A program made the translations under genes and the position numbers. A stretch of 64,000 nucleotides of DNA from NCBI GenBank assembly GCA_963777565.1, contig CAVZQZ010000006.1:62001-126000 (forward strand), in the 5' to 3' direction. Below are positions 8,103 through 17,908 of this stretch, piece after piece. The notes below the pieces were generated by a model. It saw only the letters and a program-made list of their open reading frames with translations. It was not told the DNA's origin and searched no databases. This stretch comes from CALMEC01 sp963777565 (GTDB lineage Bacteria; Actinomycetota; Thermoleophilia; Miltoncostaeales; Miltoncostaeaceae). Each line of letters starts with the position of its first letter. Position 1 is the stretch's first letter.

Positions 8103-9491
8103 ATGTCGGATCGAGAGCTCATCGCAGGCTTGGAGTCGGCCGTCAATGCGGCGCCCGGCAACGTGCCGTTGCGCTTGCACCTCATCGAGCACATGGTCGG
8201 TGTGGGCCGTGCGGCGGAAGGACTCGCGCACGCCGAGGCCATCCTGCGGGCCCAGCCCGACAACGTCCGCGCCCTCGAGCTGGCCGCCCAGGCGGCCGAG
8301 GCATCGAGCGACGTCCGCGCCCAGGCGTTCCTGCGCGTTGCCGCCGCGCTGCACGCCGCCGGCGATCACGCCGAGCCCGCCCCCGGTCCGACGGTCGCGA
8401 AGAGCGCCCCGCAGCCGCCCGCCGCCGAAGCCGTGCCCACGGCGGCGCCGGAGCCGTCACCGGCGAGCGAGGCTCACCCCGCGCCCGCTCCGGAGCCGGT
8501 GGTCGAGGAGCCCGTCACCGAGGTCGTCGCAGAGGTCGAGATCGTCGCCGATGAGGAGCCGGAGCCCGAGATCGAGCCGGAGCCCGAGGCGCCGCGCGAG
8601 TTCTCGGTGGACCCACAGTCCATCCAGTGGCCCACCATCTCCCTGCGGAACGTCATCGGCGTGACCGACGTGAAGCAGCGCATCCAGTCGGTCGTGCTCG
8701 ACCCGCTCCAGGGCCGCGCGAGCAACGGCTCGGGCGGTGGCCCCCAGAGCGTCTCGTCGCGCGGCGGCTACCTGATGTTCGGGCCTCCCGGATGCGGCAA
8801 GGGGTTCTTCGCGCGCGTCGTCGCGGGTGAGATGGGCGCCGCCTTCCTGCCGATCAAGCTCCGCGACTCCCTCGAATGGCCCGGCGACCCGCGCCAGAAC
8901 ATCCAGCGGATCTTCGAGGCCGCCCGCGACGCGGCGCCCTGCGTGCTCTTCCTCGATGACGTCGACCTCGCCGGCCGCAACCCCGACGCCCCGGACGACC
9001 CCGTCGATCGCGGCGTGGTCGCCCGCCTGGTCACCGAGCTCGACACCGCCGCGGCCAACCGGGGCGTGTTCGTGTTCGCGGGCGCCGTGTCGCCGTGGGA
9101 GGTCGACATGTCTCTGCGGGCCGAGGGCCGCCTCGACCGGACGCTCCTGGTGCTCCCGCCCGACGAGGCGGCGCGCGAGGCGATCCTGCGGTTCCACCTC
9201 AAGAGCAGCCGCCTCGCCGGCGTCGACGTCGGCTGGATCGTGCAGCGCACCCAACACTTCTCGGGCGACGACCTGCTCCTGCTGTGCGACACCGCGGCCG
9301 GCCTGGCGGCGTCCGACGCGCTCGGAGACGAGCCGGTCATCGGTCCCGGCCATGTCGCACGGGCGCTGAGGGAGGTCCGCCCGACCGCCCCGGCCTGGTT
9401 CTCGGCGGTCATGGATCAGGCGGTCAGCTCGAACCACGGCGGCATGTACGACGAGGTGCTCGCCTACATCGACGAGCACCAGCTCGTCTAG
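8103..9491 (+). CDS. AAA ATPase with N-terminal TPR and Pro/Glu linker
   Basis: This 462-residue protein starts with a TPR-like helical region (residues 1-85, HAEAILRAQPDNVRALELAA). A low-complexity Pro/Ala/Glu linker follows (about 95-165), then an AAA core. Walker A is GPPGCGKG, Walker B LFLDDVD and arginine-finger-like RAEGRLDRTLLV follows. Its Walker B has DD in place of the usual DE. The last residues (GGMYDEVLAYIDEHQLV) are conserved-looking. The start at 8103 gives better spacing to AGGGAGAGG than the ATG six bases earlier. It is probably a remodelling ATPase or adaptor-bound unfoldase; the substrate is unknown. It is monocistronic with a hairpin after it. Confidence 0.8.
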   Translation: MSDRELIAGLESAVNAAPGNVPLRLHLIEHMVGVGRAAEGLAHAEAILRAQPDNVRALELAAQAAEASSDVRAQAFLRVAAALHAAGDHAEPAPGPTVAKSAPQPPAAEAVPTAAPEPSPASEAHPAPAPEPVVEEPVTEVVAEVEIVADEEPEPEIEPEPEAPREFSVDPQSIQWPTISLRNVIGVTDVKQRIQSVVLDPLQGRASNGSGGGPQSVSSRGGYLMFGPPGCGKGFFARVVAGEMGAAFLPIKLRDSLEWPGDPRQNIQRIFEAARDAAPCVLFLDDVDLAGRNPDAPDDPVDRGVVARLVTELDTAAANRGVFVFAGAVSPWEVDMSLRAEGRLDRTLLVLPPDEAAREAILRFHLKSSRLAGVDVGWIVQRTQHFSGDDLLLLCDTAAGLAASDALGDEPVIGPGHVARALREVRPTAPAWFSAVMDQAVSSNHGGMYDEVLAYIDEHQLV

Positions 9492-9546
9492 CGCTCCACT
9501 CGCACCCGCGGGCTGCGGACGCGACTCGCCGACGGTCCACCCGCAA

Positions 9547-9575
9547 CGCGTCCTTTGCCACATCCGAAGGACGCG
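9547..9575 (+). terminator. Hairpin after the AAA ATPase gene
   Basis: Perfect 9-bp arms (CGCGTCCTT and AAGGACGCG) enclose an 11-base loop, 55 bases after the stop codon. There is no T-tract. Confidence 0.5.
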
Positions 9576-10180
9576 CTCACGATCCCCTCAGCGGGCTCCC
9601 AGACACGGCTGGTTCGATGACGGTGCAGGCACACCGACACCGAACGGAGCAGCAATGACCGCCATCGCATCCCCCACCTCCACCCGGGTGATCCGGGTGC
9701 TGGTCGTCGCGAACGACGATATCCGCGACCAGGACGTCGCCAGCCTCCTCGGCCCCGAAGATCCTGACGCACGGCAGGAGGTGCTCGTCGTCACCCCGGC
9801 GCTCAACTCGTGGATGGGGCACCTGGTCGCCGACACCGGCACCGCCCAGCGTGACGCCGAGTCACGGCTCAGTCACTCCGTCGCCGCCATCCGCCGGGCC
9901 GGGTTCGCGGCCAGCGGCATCGTGGGCGACGCCGACCCCCTCCTCGCGCTCGACGACACCCTCACCGTCTTCGCCGCCGACGAGGTGGTGATCGCGTCCG
10001 CGGCGGGCCGTGAGGACGGATGGCTCGGCATCAAGCTCGTGGAGCGCGCCCGTGCCTGGTGCGCGCTGCCCGTGCGGTATGCGGCCGTTGCCGGGTGCGA
10101 CGAGGCCGCGGTTTGCGCGTCCTTGCAGCAGCCGGACGGGTACCGTGCGGGCCACCGCACCACGACTGGGAGCCGCCGCA

Positions 10181-11812
<1,632 letters not shown>

Positions 11813-11848
11813 TCTTCTCCGCCGGGGGTCGGACACGAGGAGGCAACG

Positions 11849-12867
11849 ATGCAGCTGGGCATGGTCGGGCTTGGCCGGATGGGGGCGAACATCGTGCGGC
11901 GCCTCATGCGCGACGGCCACGAATGCGTGGTGATCGACGTCGACCGGGCGGCGGTGCGTCAGCTGGTGAAGGAGGGCGCCACCGGGGCGAAGGACATGAA
12001 GGACTTCGCCCGCAAGCTCACTCCGCCGCGCACGGCCTGGGTGATGGTGCCGGCGGGCATCACCGGCCGGGTCGTCGCCGACGTGGCGGCTCACCTCGAG
12101 CGCGGCGACGTCGTGATCGACGGGGGCAACAGCTACTACCGCGACGACATCCACCGCGCCGCCGAGCTCGCCGCGCATGGCATCGCCTACGTCGACGTCG
12201 GCACCAGCGGGGGCGTCTTCGGACTCGAGCGCGGCTTCTGCCTCATGATTGGCGGCGAGGCGAAGACCGTGAAGCGCCTCGACCCCATCTTCCGCTCGCT
12301 CGCCCCCGGGGTCGCGTCGGCCCCCCGTACGCCGGGGCGCAAGGGACGCACCACCACCGCCGAGCACGGCTACCTGCACTGCGGCCCCGCCGGCGCGGGG
12401 CACTTCGTGAAGATGGTCCACAACGGCATCGAGTACGGGGCCATGGCGGCCTACGCGGAGGGCCTCGGGATCCTGCGCAAGGCCAACGCGGGTGCCGCCG
12501 ACCAGGAGCACGACGCCGAGACCGCACCCCTACCCACCCGGAGTACTACCGCTACGACCTCGACACCACCGAAATCACCGAGGTGTGGCGGCGCGGCAGC
12601 GTCGTGGCCAGCTGGCTGCTCGACCTCACCGCAATCGCGCTGCTCGAGGACCCGAAGCTGGAGAGCTTCGGCGGGCGCGTCAGCGACAGCGGCGAGGGCC
12701 GGTGGACGGTGCAGGCCGCCGTCGAAACCGGGGTTCCCGCCCATGTGCTGACGGCATCGCTCTTCGAGCGCTTCAGCTCACGGGGCGAGGCGGACTTCGC
12801 CGACAGGGTCCTGTCGGCCATGCGCAAGCAGTTCGGCGGGCACGCCGAGAAGCCCACCAAGAAGTAG
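11849..12867 (+). CDS. gnd: 6-phosphogluconate dehydrogenase, decarboxylating (frameshifted as read)
   Basis: It converts 6-phosphogluconate and NAD(P)+ to ribulose 5-phosphate, CO2 and NAD(P)H in the oxidative pentose phosphate pathway. The N-terminal dinucleotide fold has GMVGLGRMGANI. GGNSYYRDDIHR and GAGHFVKMVHNGIEYGAM (catalytic Lys region) identify it. The short form of about 339 residues fits the GndA/YqeC-like subfamily. The frame breaks near 12530 in a CCCCTACCCACCC run where one base is missing. After it, HPEYYRYDLDTTEITEVWRR resumes in the next frame and runs to the stop at 12867. It follows pgi by 36 bases. Confidence 0.88.
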
Positions 12868-12959
12868 GTCCCCCGATGGCGCCGTGATTCAGCCAAGCTT
12901 GCGTTCGTGACTTAGGCTTGCCAAACTTTTGCGTCAGGGATCGCGAACAATGGGGCTTG

Positions 12960-13994
12960 ATGCCGCTCGATCGCACGAAGCTCACCCGCCGGGGACTGCT
13001 CGGCGCCGCTGCCGGCGCCGGCGCGCTGGCGGTCGTCACGGGGGCCTCCGGCGGCGGCACCTCGTCGCATGCGCCAACGCCGGAGGATCTCGCCCGCCAG
13101 TACCCGCACGGTCCGCTCCACTCCGGCGCGCGCGGTCACGTCGACGCCGCTGTCAACGGCTTCGACCCTGACCTGCTGCTCACCGACTTCGACGGCGGCA
13201 CGGTGACACGGCTGCCCGGAGGCCGCACCCTGCGCACCTGGGAGGTCGTGGCGCAGGAGCGGGAGATCCAGGTGGCGCCGGGCGTGTCGTTCCCGGCGTG
13301 GACCTACAACGGCCGGGTGCCCGGGCCGACGTTCCGAGCGACCGAGGGCGACCGCCTGCGGATCCGGTTCACCAACGCCACCGGCCACCCGCACACCATG
13401 CACTTCCACGGCATCCACCCGGCGGCGATGGACGGCATCCCGGGCAGCGGGCCTGGCGGGCTCGTCGAGCCCGGGGCAACGCACGTCTACGAGTTCGATG
13501 CCACGCCGTTCGGGCTGCACCTCTACCACTGCCACACGTTCCCGCTCGCCACCCACATCCACCGAGGGCTCTACGGCGCATTCGTCATCGATCCCAAGAC
13601 GCCGCGACCCGAGGCGCACGAGATGGTGATGGTCATGAACGGGTTCGACACGAACTTCGACGGCGCGAACGAGGTGTACGCGGTCAACACGGTCGGGTTC
13701 CACTACATGCACCGGCCGATCGCTGTGCGCCGCGACGAGCTCGTGCGGATCTACCTCGTCAACGTCCTCGAGTTCGACGCGATCAACTCGTTCCACCTGC
13801 ACGCCAACTTCTTCCACTACTACCCGACCGGCACGTCGCTCACGCCGAGCGAGCTCACCGACACGATCAGCCAGGTGCAGGGGCAACGGGGCATCCTCGA
13901 GGTGCGGTTTCCGTATGCGGGGCGGTACATGTTCCATGCCCACAAGAGCGAGTTCGCCGAGCTCGGCTGGGTCGGGATGTTCGAGGTCACGTGA
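12960..13994 (+). CDS. Two-domain multicopper oxidase, Tat-exported
   Basis: This 344-residue copper oxidase has a twin-arginine signal (LTRRGLLGAAAGAGALAVV, residues 7-25). The copper-site histidines are visible: HPHTMHFHGIH in domain 1, GLHLYHCHTFPLATHIHRGL at the type 1/trinuclear region, SFHLHANFFHYY, and YMFHAHKSEFAELGWVGMF at the C-terminus. Length and pattern fit two-domain oxidases related to nitrite reductase and small laccases. The ATG at 12960 gives the Tat signal directly; a TTG 42 bases upstream is an alternative. Its stop overlaps the ZIP transporter start (GTGA). Substrate is unknown; a metal ion such as Fe(II), Mn(II) or Cu(I) is inferred from the coupling. Confidence 0.88.
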   Translation: MPLDRTKLTRRGLLGAAAGAGALAVVTGASGGGTSSHAPTPEDLARQYPHGPLHSGARGHVDAAVNGFDPDLLLTDFDGGTVTRLPGGRTLRTWEVVAQEREIQVAPGVSFPAWTYNGRVPGPTFRATEGDRLRIRFTNATGHPHTMHFHGIHPAAMDGIPGSGPGGLVEPGATHVYEFDATPFGLHLYHCHTFPLATHIHRGLYGAFVIDPKTPRPEAHEMVMVMNGFDTNFDGANEVYAVNTVGFHYMHRPIAVRRDELVRIYLVNVLEFDAINSFHLHANFFHYYPTGTSLTPSELTDTISQVQGQRGILEVRFPYAGRYMFHAHKSEFAELGWVGMFEVT

Positions 13995-15166
13995 GCACCG
14001 AGGCCTCCCAGGCACAACGGGCGCCGGCGTGGATACTCGCGGCGATCCCGATCTCGCTCCTGGTGATCCTCGCGCTGCTGCTCCTGGCGTTCGACTTGCC
14101 GGGCCTCGACCGCAGCGGCCCGACCATCGAGAAGGTCGCGGTGGAGCGCACGGAGCTGCGGCCCGGCGTCATCGAACTCCGCGTCCGCAACGACGGGCCC
14201 GACCCGGTTCAGCTCGCGCAGGTCGTCGTCAACGACGCGTTCATCGGCGAGGCGTCGATCCCGTCCGAGCCGATCGGGCGGCTCGGGCAGGCGACCATCC
14301 GGATCCCGTACCTGTGGAACGAGGGTGAGGCCTACGAGATCTCGCTGCTGACGTCCACGGGGGTCACCGTGGCGCACGCGATCGAGGCCGCGGCGGAGAC
14401 GCCGAAGGCCGACGCGAGCTTCTTCGGCCTGCTCGGTCTTCTGGGCTTGTACGTGGGGCTCATCCCGGTGCTCATGGGGATGCTGTGGCTGCCGTTCGCC
14501 CGGCGGGCGCGTGACCCGGTCGTGCGGTTCCTGCTCGCGGTCACGGTGGGGCTCCTCGCGTTCCTGGCGGTGGAGGCGGTGGTCGAAGGCGTCGAGCAGG
14601 CCGGTCAGGGGGCGCAGAGCTTCGGCGGGGCGAGCCTCGTCGCGCTCGGCGCGTTCCTGGCGTATGTGGCGATGACGGGGGTGGACGGCTGGTTGAGCCG
14701 CCGCCGAGCCGGCGCGGACGGCTGGCGGGTGGCGCTGCTCGTCGCGATCGGCATCGGACTCCACAACTTCGGCGAGGGCTTGGCGATCGGCGGGGCGTAC
14801 GCGGCGGGGGCGCTCGCCCTCGGCGCGTTCCTGGTGATCGGGTTTGCGGTGCACAACACGACGGAGGGGCTCGCGATCGTCGCCCCGGTCGCGCGTGAGC
14901 GGCCGAGCTTGCGCAGCCTGGCGTTGCTCGGCGTGATCGCGGGGCTACCGGTGGTGGCGGGCGCCTGGATCGGCGGGCTGGCGTCGAACCCGCAGGTCAC
15001 CGCACTCCTACTGGGCGTCGGCGCGGGGGCGATCGTGCAGGTGATCCAGCAGATCCTGCCGGCGCTCCGCCCCGCCGGCACGAAGCGCGGCCTGGAACCC
15101 CTCATCGCCACAGGCCTCGGCGCCGGCTTGATCCTGATGTGGGGCACCGGCCTTCTGGCCGCCTGA
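13991..15166 (+). CDS. ZIP-family metal transporter with extracytoplasmic N-terminal domain
   Basis: This 391-residue membrane protein ends in a ZIP core of about 250 residues (eight helices) with both metal-site motifs: HNFGEGLAIGG and VHNTTEGLAI. Before it come one TM helix (ILAAIPISLLVILALLLLAF) and about 100 residues of beta-sandwich character (VAVERTELRPGVIELRVRND to ISLLTSTGVTVAHAI), predicted outside the membrane. Standard ZIP proteins lack this domain. The GTG start overlaps the oxidase stop, so the two are made together. I infer that the extra domain docks the secreted oxidase. The transported ion cannot be read from the sequence. Confidence 0.87.
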   Translation: MSTEASQAQRAPAWILAAIPISLLVILALLLLAFDLPGLDRSGPTIEKVAVERTELRPGVIELRVRNDGPDPVQLAQVVVNDAFIGEASIPSEPIGRLGQATIRIPYLWNEGEAYEISLLTSTGVTVAHAIEAAAETPKADASFFGLLGLLGLYVGLIPVLMGMLWLPFARRARDPVVRFLLAVTVGLLAFLAVEAVVEGVEQAGQGAQSFGGASLVALGAFLAYVAMTGVDGWLSRRRAGADGWRVALLVAIGIGLHNFGEGLAIGGAYAAGALALGAFLVIGFAVHNTTEGLAIVAPVARERPSLRSLALLGVIAGLPVVAGAWIGGLASNPQVTALLLGVGAGAIVQVIQQILPALRPAGTKRGLEPLIATGLGAGLILMWGTGLLAA

Positions 15167-15219
15167 CCCCCGTTGCCCAAAGTGACTCGCATGTGTTTCG
15201 TGCCGTTAAGGATCGTCGA

Positions 15220-15272
15220 TGGTCCCGGGCGTTAACAATTGCCATCGGCCCGATTGTTAACGCCCGGGACCA
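15220..15272. repeat. 20-bp perfect inverted repeat between convergent genes
   Basis: Arms at 15220-15239 and 15253-15272 are perfectly complementary over 20 bases (TGGTCCCGGGCGTTAACAAT) around a 13-base spacer. It lies between the ends of the ZIP gene (+) and the disulfide reductase gene (-). A bidirectional terminator is the simplest reading. There is no T-tract, and the arms contain the SmaI-like CCCGGG and GTTAAC palindromes. Confidence 0.75.
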
Positions 15273-15298
15273 CCGAACAACGAGCGAGGCAGCCTGGT

Positions 15299-16681
15299 TC
15301 AGGCGCTGTGGGGGACGACGGCGGTCTCGACGGCTGTGAGGCAATCGGCGCAGGTGTTGCGTAGCTCCTGCAGGGTCTTCAGGTAGATCTCCGAGAGCGT
15401 CGGGAAGGGCTGGATCGTGTCCGCGAGCACGTCGAGCGGCACCTCCGCGCGGATTGCGAGCGTCGCCTGCTGCAGCCACTCCCCCGCCTCCGGGCCGGCG
15501 GCGTAGGCGCCGGTGAGGCGGTGGCCGTCGGAGACCAGCGTCAGGAAACCCGGGGGAGGCGGGGCGGAATACGTATAGGCCCGGGCGACGCTCGCGAGGG
15601 CGGCCGTCGCGATCACGGCGCCGTCGGCCTCGCCCACTGCCGCGAGTTGCGGATCGGTGAACACCACCCGCGGCACCGCGCGGTAGTCTGCCGGCGCGCC
15701 ACGGCCCAGCATGTCAGCCGCCGCCACGCGACCCTGATACTTGCCGACGTGGGTGAACATGAGGATCCCGGTGCAATCGCCGACCGCCCAGACCCCGTCC
15801 GTCGCGCGCATCCGATCGTCGACCGGGATGCCTCGTGGAACGGCGTCGATGCCCACGTTCTCGAGGCCGATCCCCTCGACGCGGGGCGTCCGCCCGGTCG
15901 CGACGAGGAGCTTCTCACCGCGGCGCTCGGAGCCATTCTCCAGCTCCACGACGTATTCGTCGCCGTCCACGCGGCAGGCCGTGGCGTGCAGTCCCAGCAC
16001 GACGTCGATCCCGTCGGCGGCGAACCGCTCCCCAAGGAGCTCGCCGAGCGCCGCGGGCTCCCGCGCCATGAGGTGCGGTCCGCCCTCGATGACGGTCACC
16101 TCCGCGCCGAAGCTCCGAAGCGCCTGCGCCATCTCCACCCCCACCGCGCCGCCGCCCAGCACCACGATGCTGCGCGGCACTTCCATCACCCCGGCGGCGT
16201 CGCGGTTCGTCCACACGCCCTCCAGCTCGCGCAACCCCGGGATGGGCGGGATGAACGGCGCCGAGCCGGTCGACACGACGATGCGGTCCGTGGCGTACTC
16301 CACCCCGTCGACCTCGACCCGACCGGGTCCGGAGATGCGGCCGGATCCACGGATGAGGTCGATGCCCTTGCCGTCGAGCCAGCCGACCTGGCCGGTGTCG
16401 TCCCACCCCGACACAACGCGGTTTCGGAACGCGAGCGCATCCGCCACGTCGAGCTCGCCGGTGACCGCCGCGCCCGCACCCGGCGTCGCCTTGGCACGCG
16501 CGAGGGCCTCTCCCGGCGCGAGGAGCGTCTTGGTGGGCATGCACGCCCAGAACGAGCACTCCCCGGCCACCAGCTCACGCTCGACGATCGCGACCCGCAG
16601 GCCGCCGTCCGCGAGCTCTCCCGCACACACTTCGCCGGCCGGGCCGGCGCCGATGACAATCGCGTCGTAGGTCTCCACCAT
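15299..16681 (-). CDS. FAD-dependent pyridine nucleotide-disulfide oxidoreductase
   Basis: This 460-residue protein of the lipoamide dehydrogenase/mercuric reductase family starts with the FAD-binding DAIVIGAGPAGEVCAGELA. It has an atypical redox-active pair Cys42-x4-Cys47 in ECSFWACMPTK (normally GGTCLNVGCIPSK). An NAD(P) site VVLGGGAVGVEMAQAL follows and then GVWAVGDCTG. At the C-terminus the usual HxHPTxxE catalytic base motif reads PFPTLSE, so the active histidine is missing. A second pair, CADC, lies 15 residues from the end, reminiscent of the C-terminal cysteines of mercuric reductase. The substrate is not lipoamide on this evidence; a small disulfide or metal is possible. Confidence 0.85.
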   Translation of the reverse strand: MVETYDAIVIGAGPAGEVCAGELADGGLRVAIVERELVAGECSFWACMPTKTLLAPGEALARAKATPGAGAAVTGELDVADALAFRNRVVSGWDDTGQVGWLDGKGIDLIRGSGRISGPGRVEVDGVEYATDRIVVSTGSAPFIPPIPGLRELEGVWTNRDAAGVMEVPRSIVVLGGGAVGVEMAQALRSFGAEVTVIEGGPHLMAREPAALGELLGERFAADGIDVVLGLHATACRVDGDEYVVELENGSERRGEKLLVATGRTPRVEGIGLENVGIDAVPRGIPVDDRMRATDGVWAVGDCTGILMFTHVGKYQGRVAAADMLGRGAPADYRAVPRVVFTDPQLAAVGEADGAVIATAALASVARAYTYSAPPPPGFLTLVSDGHRLTGAYAAGPEAGEWLQQATLAIRAEVPLDVLADTIQPFPTLSEIYLKTLQELRNTCADCLTAVETAVVPHSA

Positions 16682-16780
16682 GCCGACCTCGCCTCTCGTA
16701 GGGAGTGCCCGCGGCGCTGCTCAGGCCGCGGGCACCGGAAGCTGCCGTGACACCCTCTCGTCCCGCAGATGGTCTTCCCG

Positions 16781-17278
16781 TTACGCGTCGAACGAGGGAT
16801 CGGGCCAGGGCGCGCCGCTGCCATGGCGCTCGATGTCCGGGCCGGGCGGGGCCGGCACCCTGCCGAACAGGCCGGACGCGACCGCCAGTCGTCGAGCAGG
16901 GAAGATCCGGGCGAACGGGTCGTCACCCGCCGGGTCGACGGTCACCGCGCCAGCGAAGATGCTGTCGCCGCGAAGGAGGGTCGACAGCGCGCGGGCCGGG
17001 CGCCCCGTGAGGACGTCGCGCCGCGCCTGCTGGACGGCCGTGTCGTCGAACAGCAGCCGCACCCGCGACGGCGCCATCACGAGCGATACCATGGCCGCGT
17101 CGCCGTCGTGATCGACGATGCGCGCGTCGATCTTCGCAGCCGGCACCTTGGGCCGCTCCGACTCGGGCCACACCGCGAGGTGCCCGGCCGCGGCGCCGTC
17201 GGGGTCGTGGGCCGGGGCGGCGGCCAGGGCACCGGCAAGGTGCCGCTCATCCACCAGGGCGAACCACAGCCAGCTCAC
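16781..17278 (-). CDS. Hypothetical protein
   Basis: This 165-residue protein has no family I recognise. The GTG start at 17278 is chosen for the GGGAGGT ribosome site 9 bases upstream; it overlaps the end of the redoxin gene by 32 bases. It begins VSWLWFALVDERHLAGALAA and has alternating strands (KIDARIVDHDGDAAMVSLVM) with several Pro-rich loops. No signal peptide or TM helix is evident. Coupling to the redoxin-like gene suggests a shared role. Confidence 0.55.
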   Translation of the reverse strand: MSWLWFALVDERHLAGALAAAPAHDPDGAAAGHLAVWPESERPKVPAAKIDARIVDHDGDAAMVSLVMAPSRVRLLFDDTAVQQARRDVLTGRPARALSTLLRGDSIFAGAVTVDPAGDDPFARIFPARRLAVASGLFGRVPAPPGPDIERHGSGAPWPDPSFDA

Positions 17279-17801
17279 GCGGCGGCACCTCCCAATCGGC
17301 GCGGATCTCACGGGTGATCTCGCGGAACTCGCGGCGAAGCTCCTCGATCGTGGGACGCCCCCAGAACCAGTACCCCGTGAAGACCGACCGGATCGTCAGG
17401 TGGGGATACAGGGTGAACGACGCCGGCCAGTACGGGTTGTTGAGCGTGTCGGTCGTCTCGCGCAGCCCGAGTTCGTCGAGGTACCGCCGATCCGCGTCGG
17501 ACATGAACGTCCACCGGGCACCCAGCCCGGCCCGGAACGCGGCGTTCACCTCGGGCGGGTCGACGCCCACCGACACGATCTTCGCGTAGCCGACCTCCAC
17601 CTCCCGCTGCCAGTCGACCAGCGAACGGAAGAACGCCTGCTCCTTCGGGCACCAGAAGCCGCGGAAGAAGTTCAGATAGAGCGGATCGCCGGAGGCGAGC
17701 TCGGAGAGGCGCCGCATGTTGCCGGCGTGGTCGGGCAGTTCGATGTCGGGGAACCGCTCCCCGGGTCGGAGGTCGTCGCGCATGCGGTCAAGTGGCGACA
17801 T
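17247..17801 (-). CDS. AhpC/TSA redoxin-like protein
   Basis: This 184-residue protein has a thioredoxin-fold peroxiredoxin-like core: RFPDIELPDHAGNMRRLSEL, then a single active-site-like Cys51 in FFRGFWCPKEQAFF. A second Cys at the resolving position is not visible. The C-terminal part has GYWFWGRPTIEELRREFREI, a signature shared with the protein at 29626-30207 (GYWYWGRPS), so the two are paralogues. Canonical Prx have PxxxTxxC instead, so peroxidase activity is uncertain. Confidence 0.75.
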   Translation of the reverse strand: MSPLDRMRDDLRPGERFPDIELPDHAGNMRRLSELASGDPLYLNFFRGFWCPKEQAFFRSLVDWQREVEVGYAKIVSVGVDPPEVNAAFRAGLGARWTFMSDADRRYLDELGLRETTDTLNNPYWPASFTLYPHLTIRSVFTGYWFWGRPTIEELRREFREITREIRADWEVPPRELAVVRPGG

Positions 17802-17856
17802 CCGGCCCAGCCGTTACAGCGGGCCCGGTCGGGCACGCTGGGCAACAAGGAAGGCA

Positions 17857-17892
17857 GGGTGGCCAGGGCGCATGTTGCCGCCCTGACCACCC
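17857..17892 (-). terminator. Hairpin after the collagen-like gene
   Basis: A 14-position stem with a single C/A mismatch (GGGTGGcCAGGGCG with CGCCCTGaCCACCC) and an 8-base loop begins 16 bases downstream of the minus-strand stop at 17909. No T-tract. Confidence 0.5.
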
Positions 17893-17908
17893 GGGTGCGA
17901 CGCATCCG

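Noticed and set aside
12912..14015. 367-residue minus-strand ORF opposite the multicopper oxidase
   Set aside because: Composition is Arg/Val/Glu-rich shadow; all conserved copper motifs are in the plus frame.
15521..16750. 409-residue plus-strand ORF opposite the disulfide reductase
   Set aside because: Shadow of the real gene with no recognisable motif.
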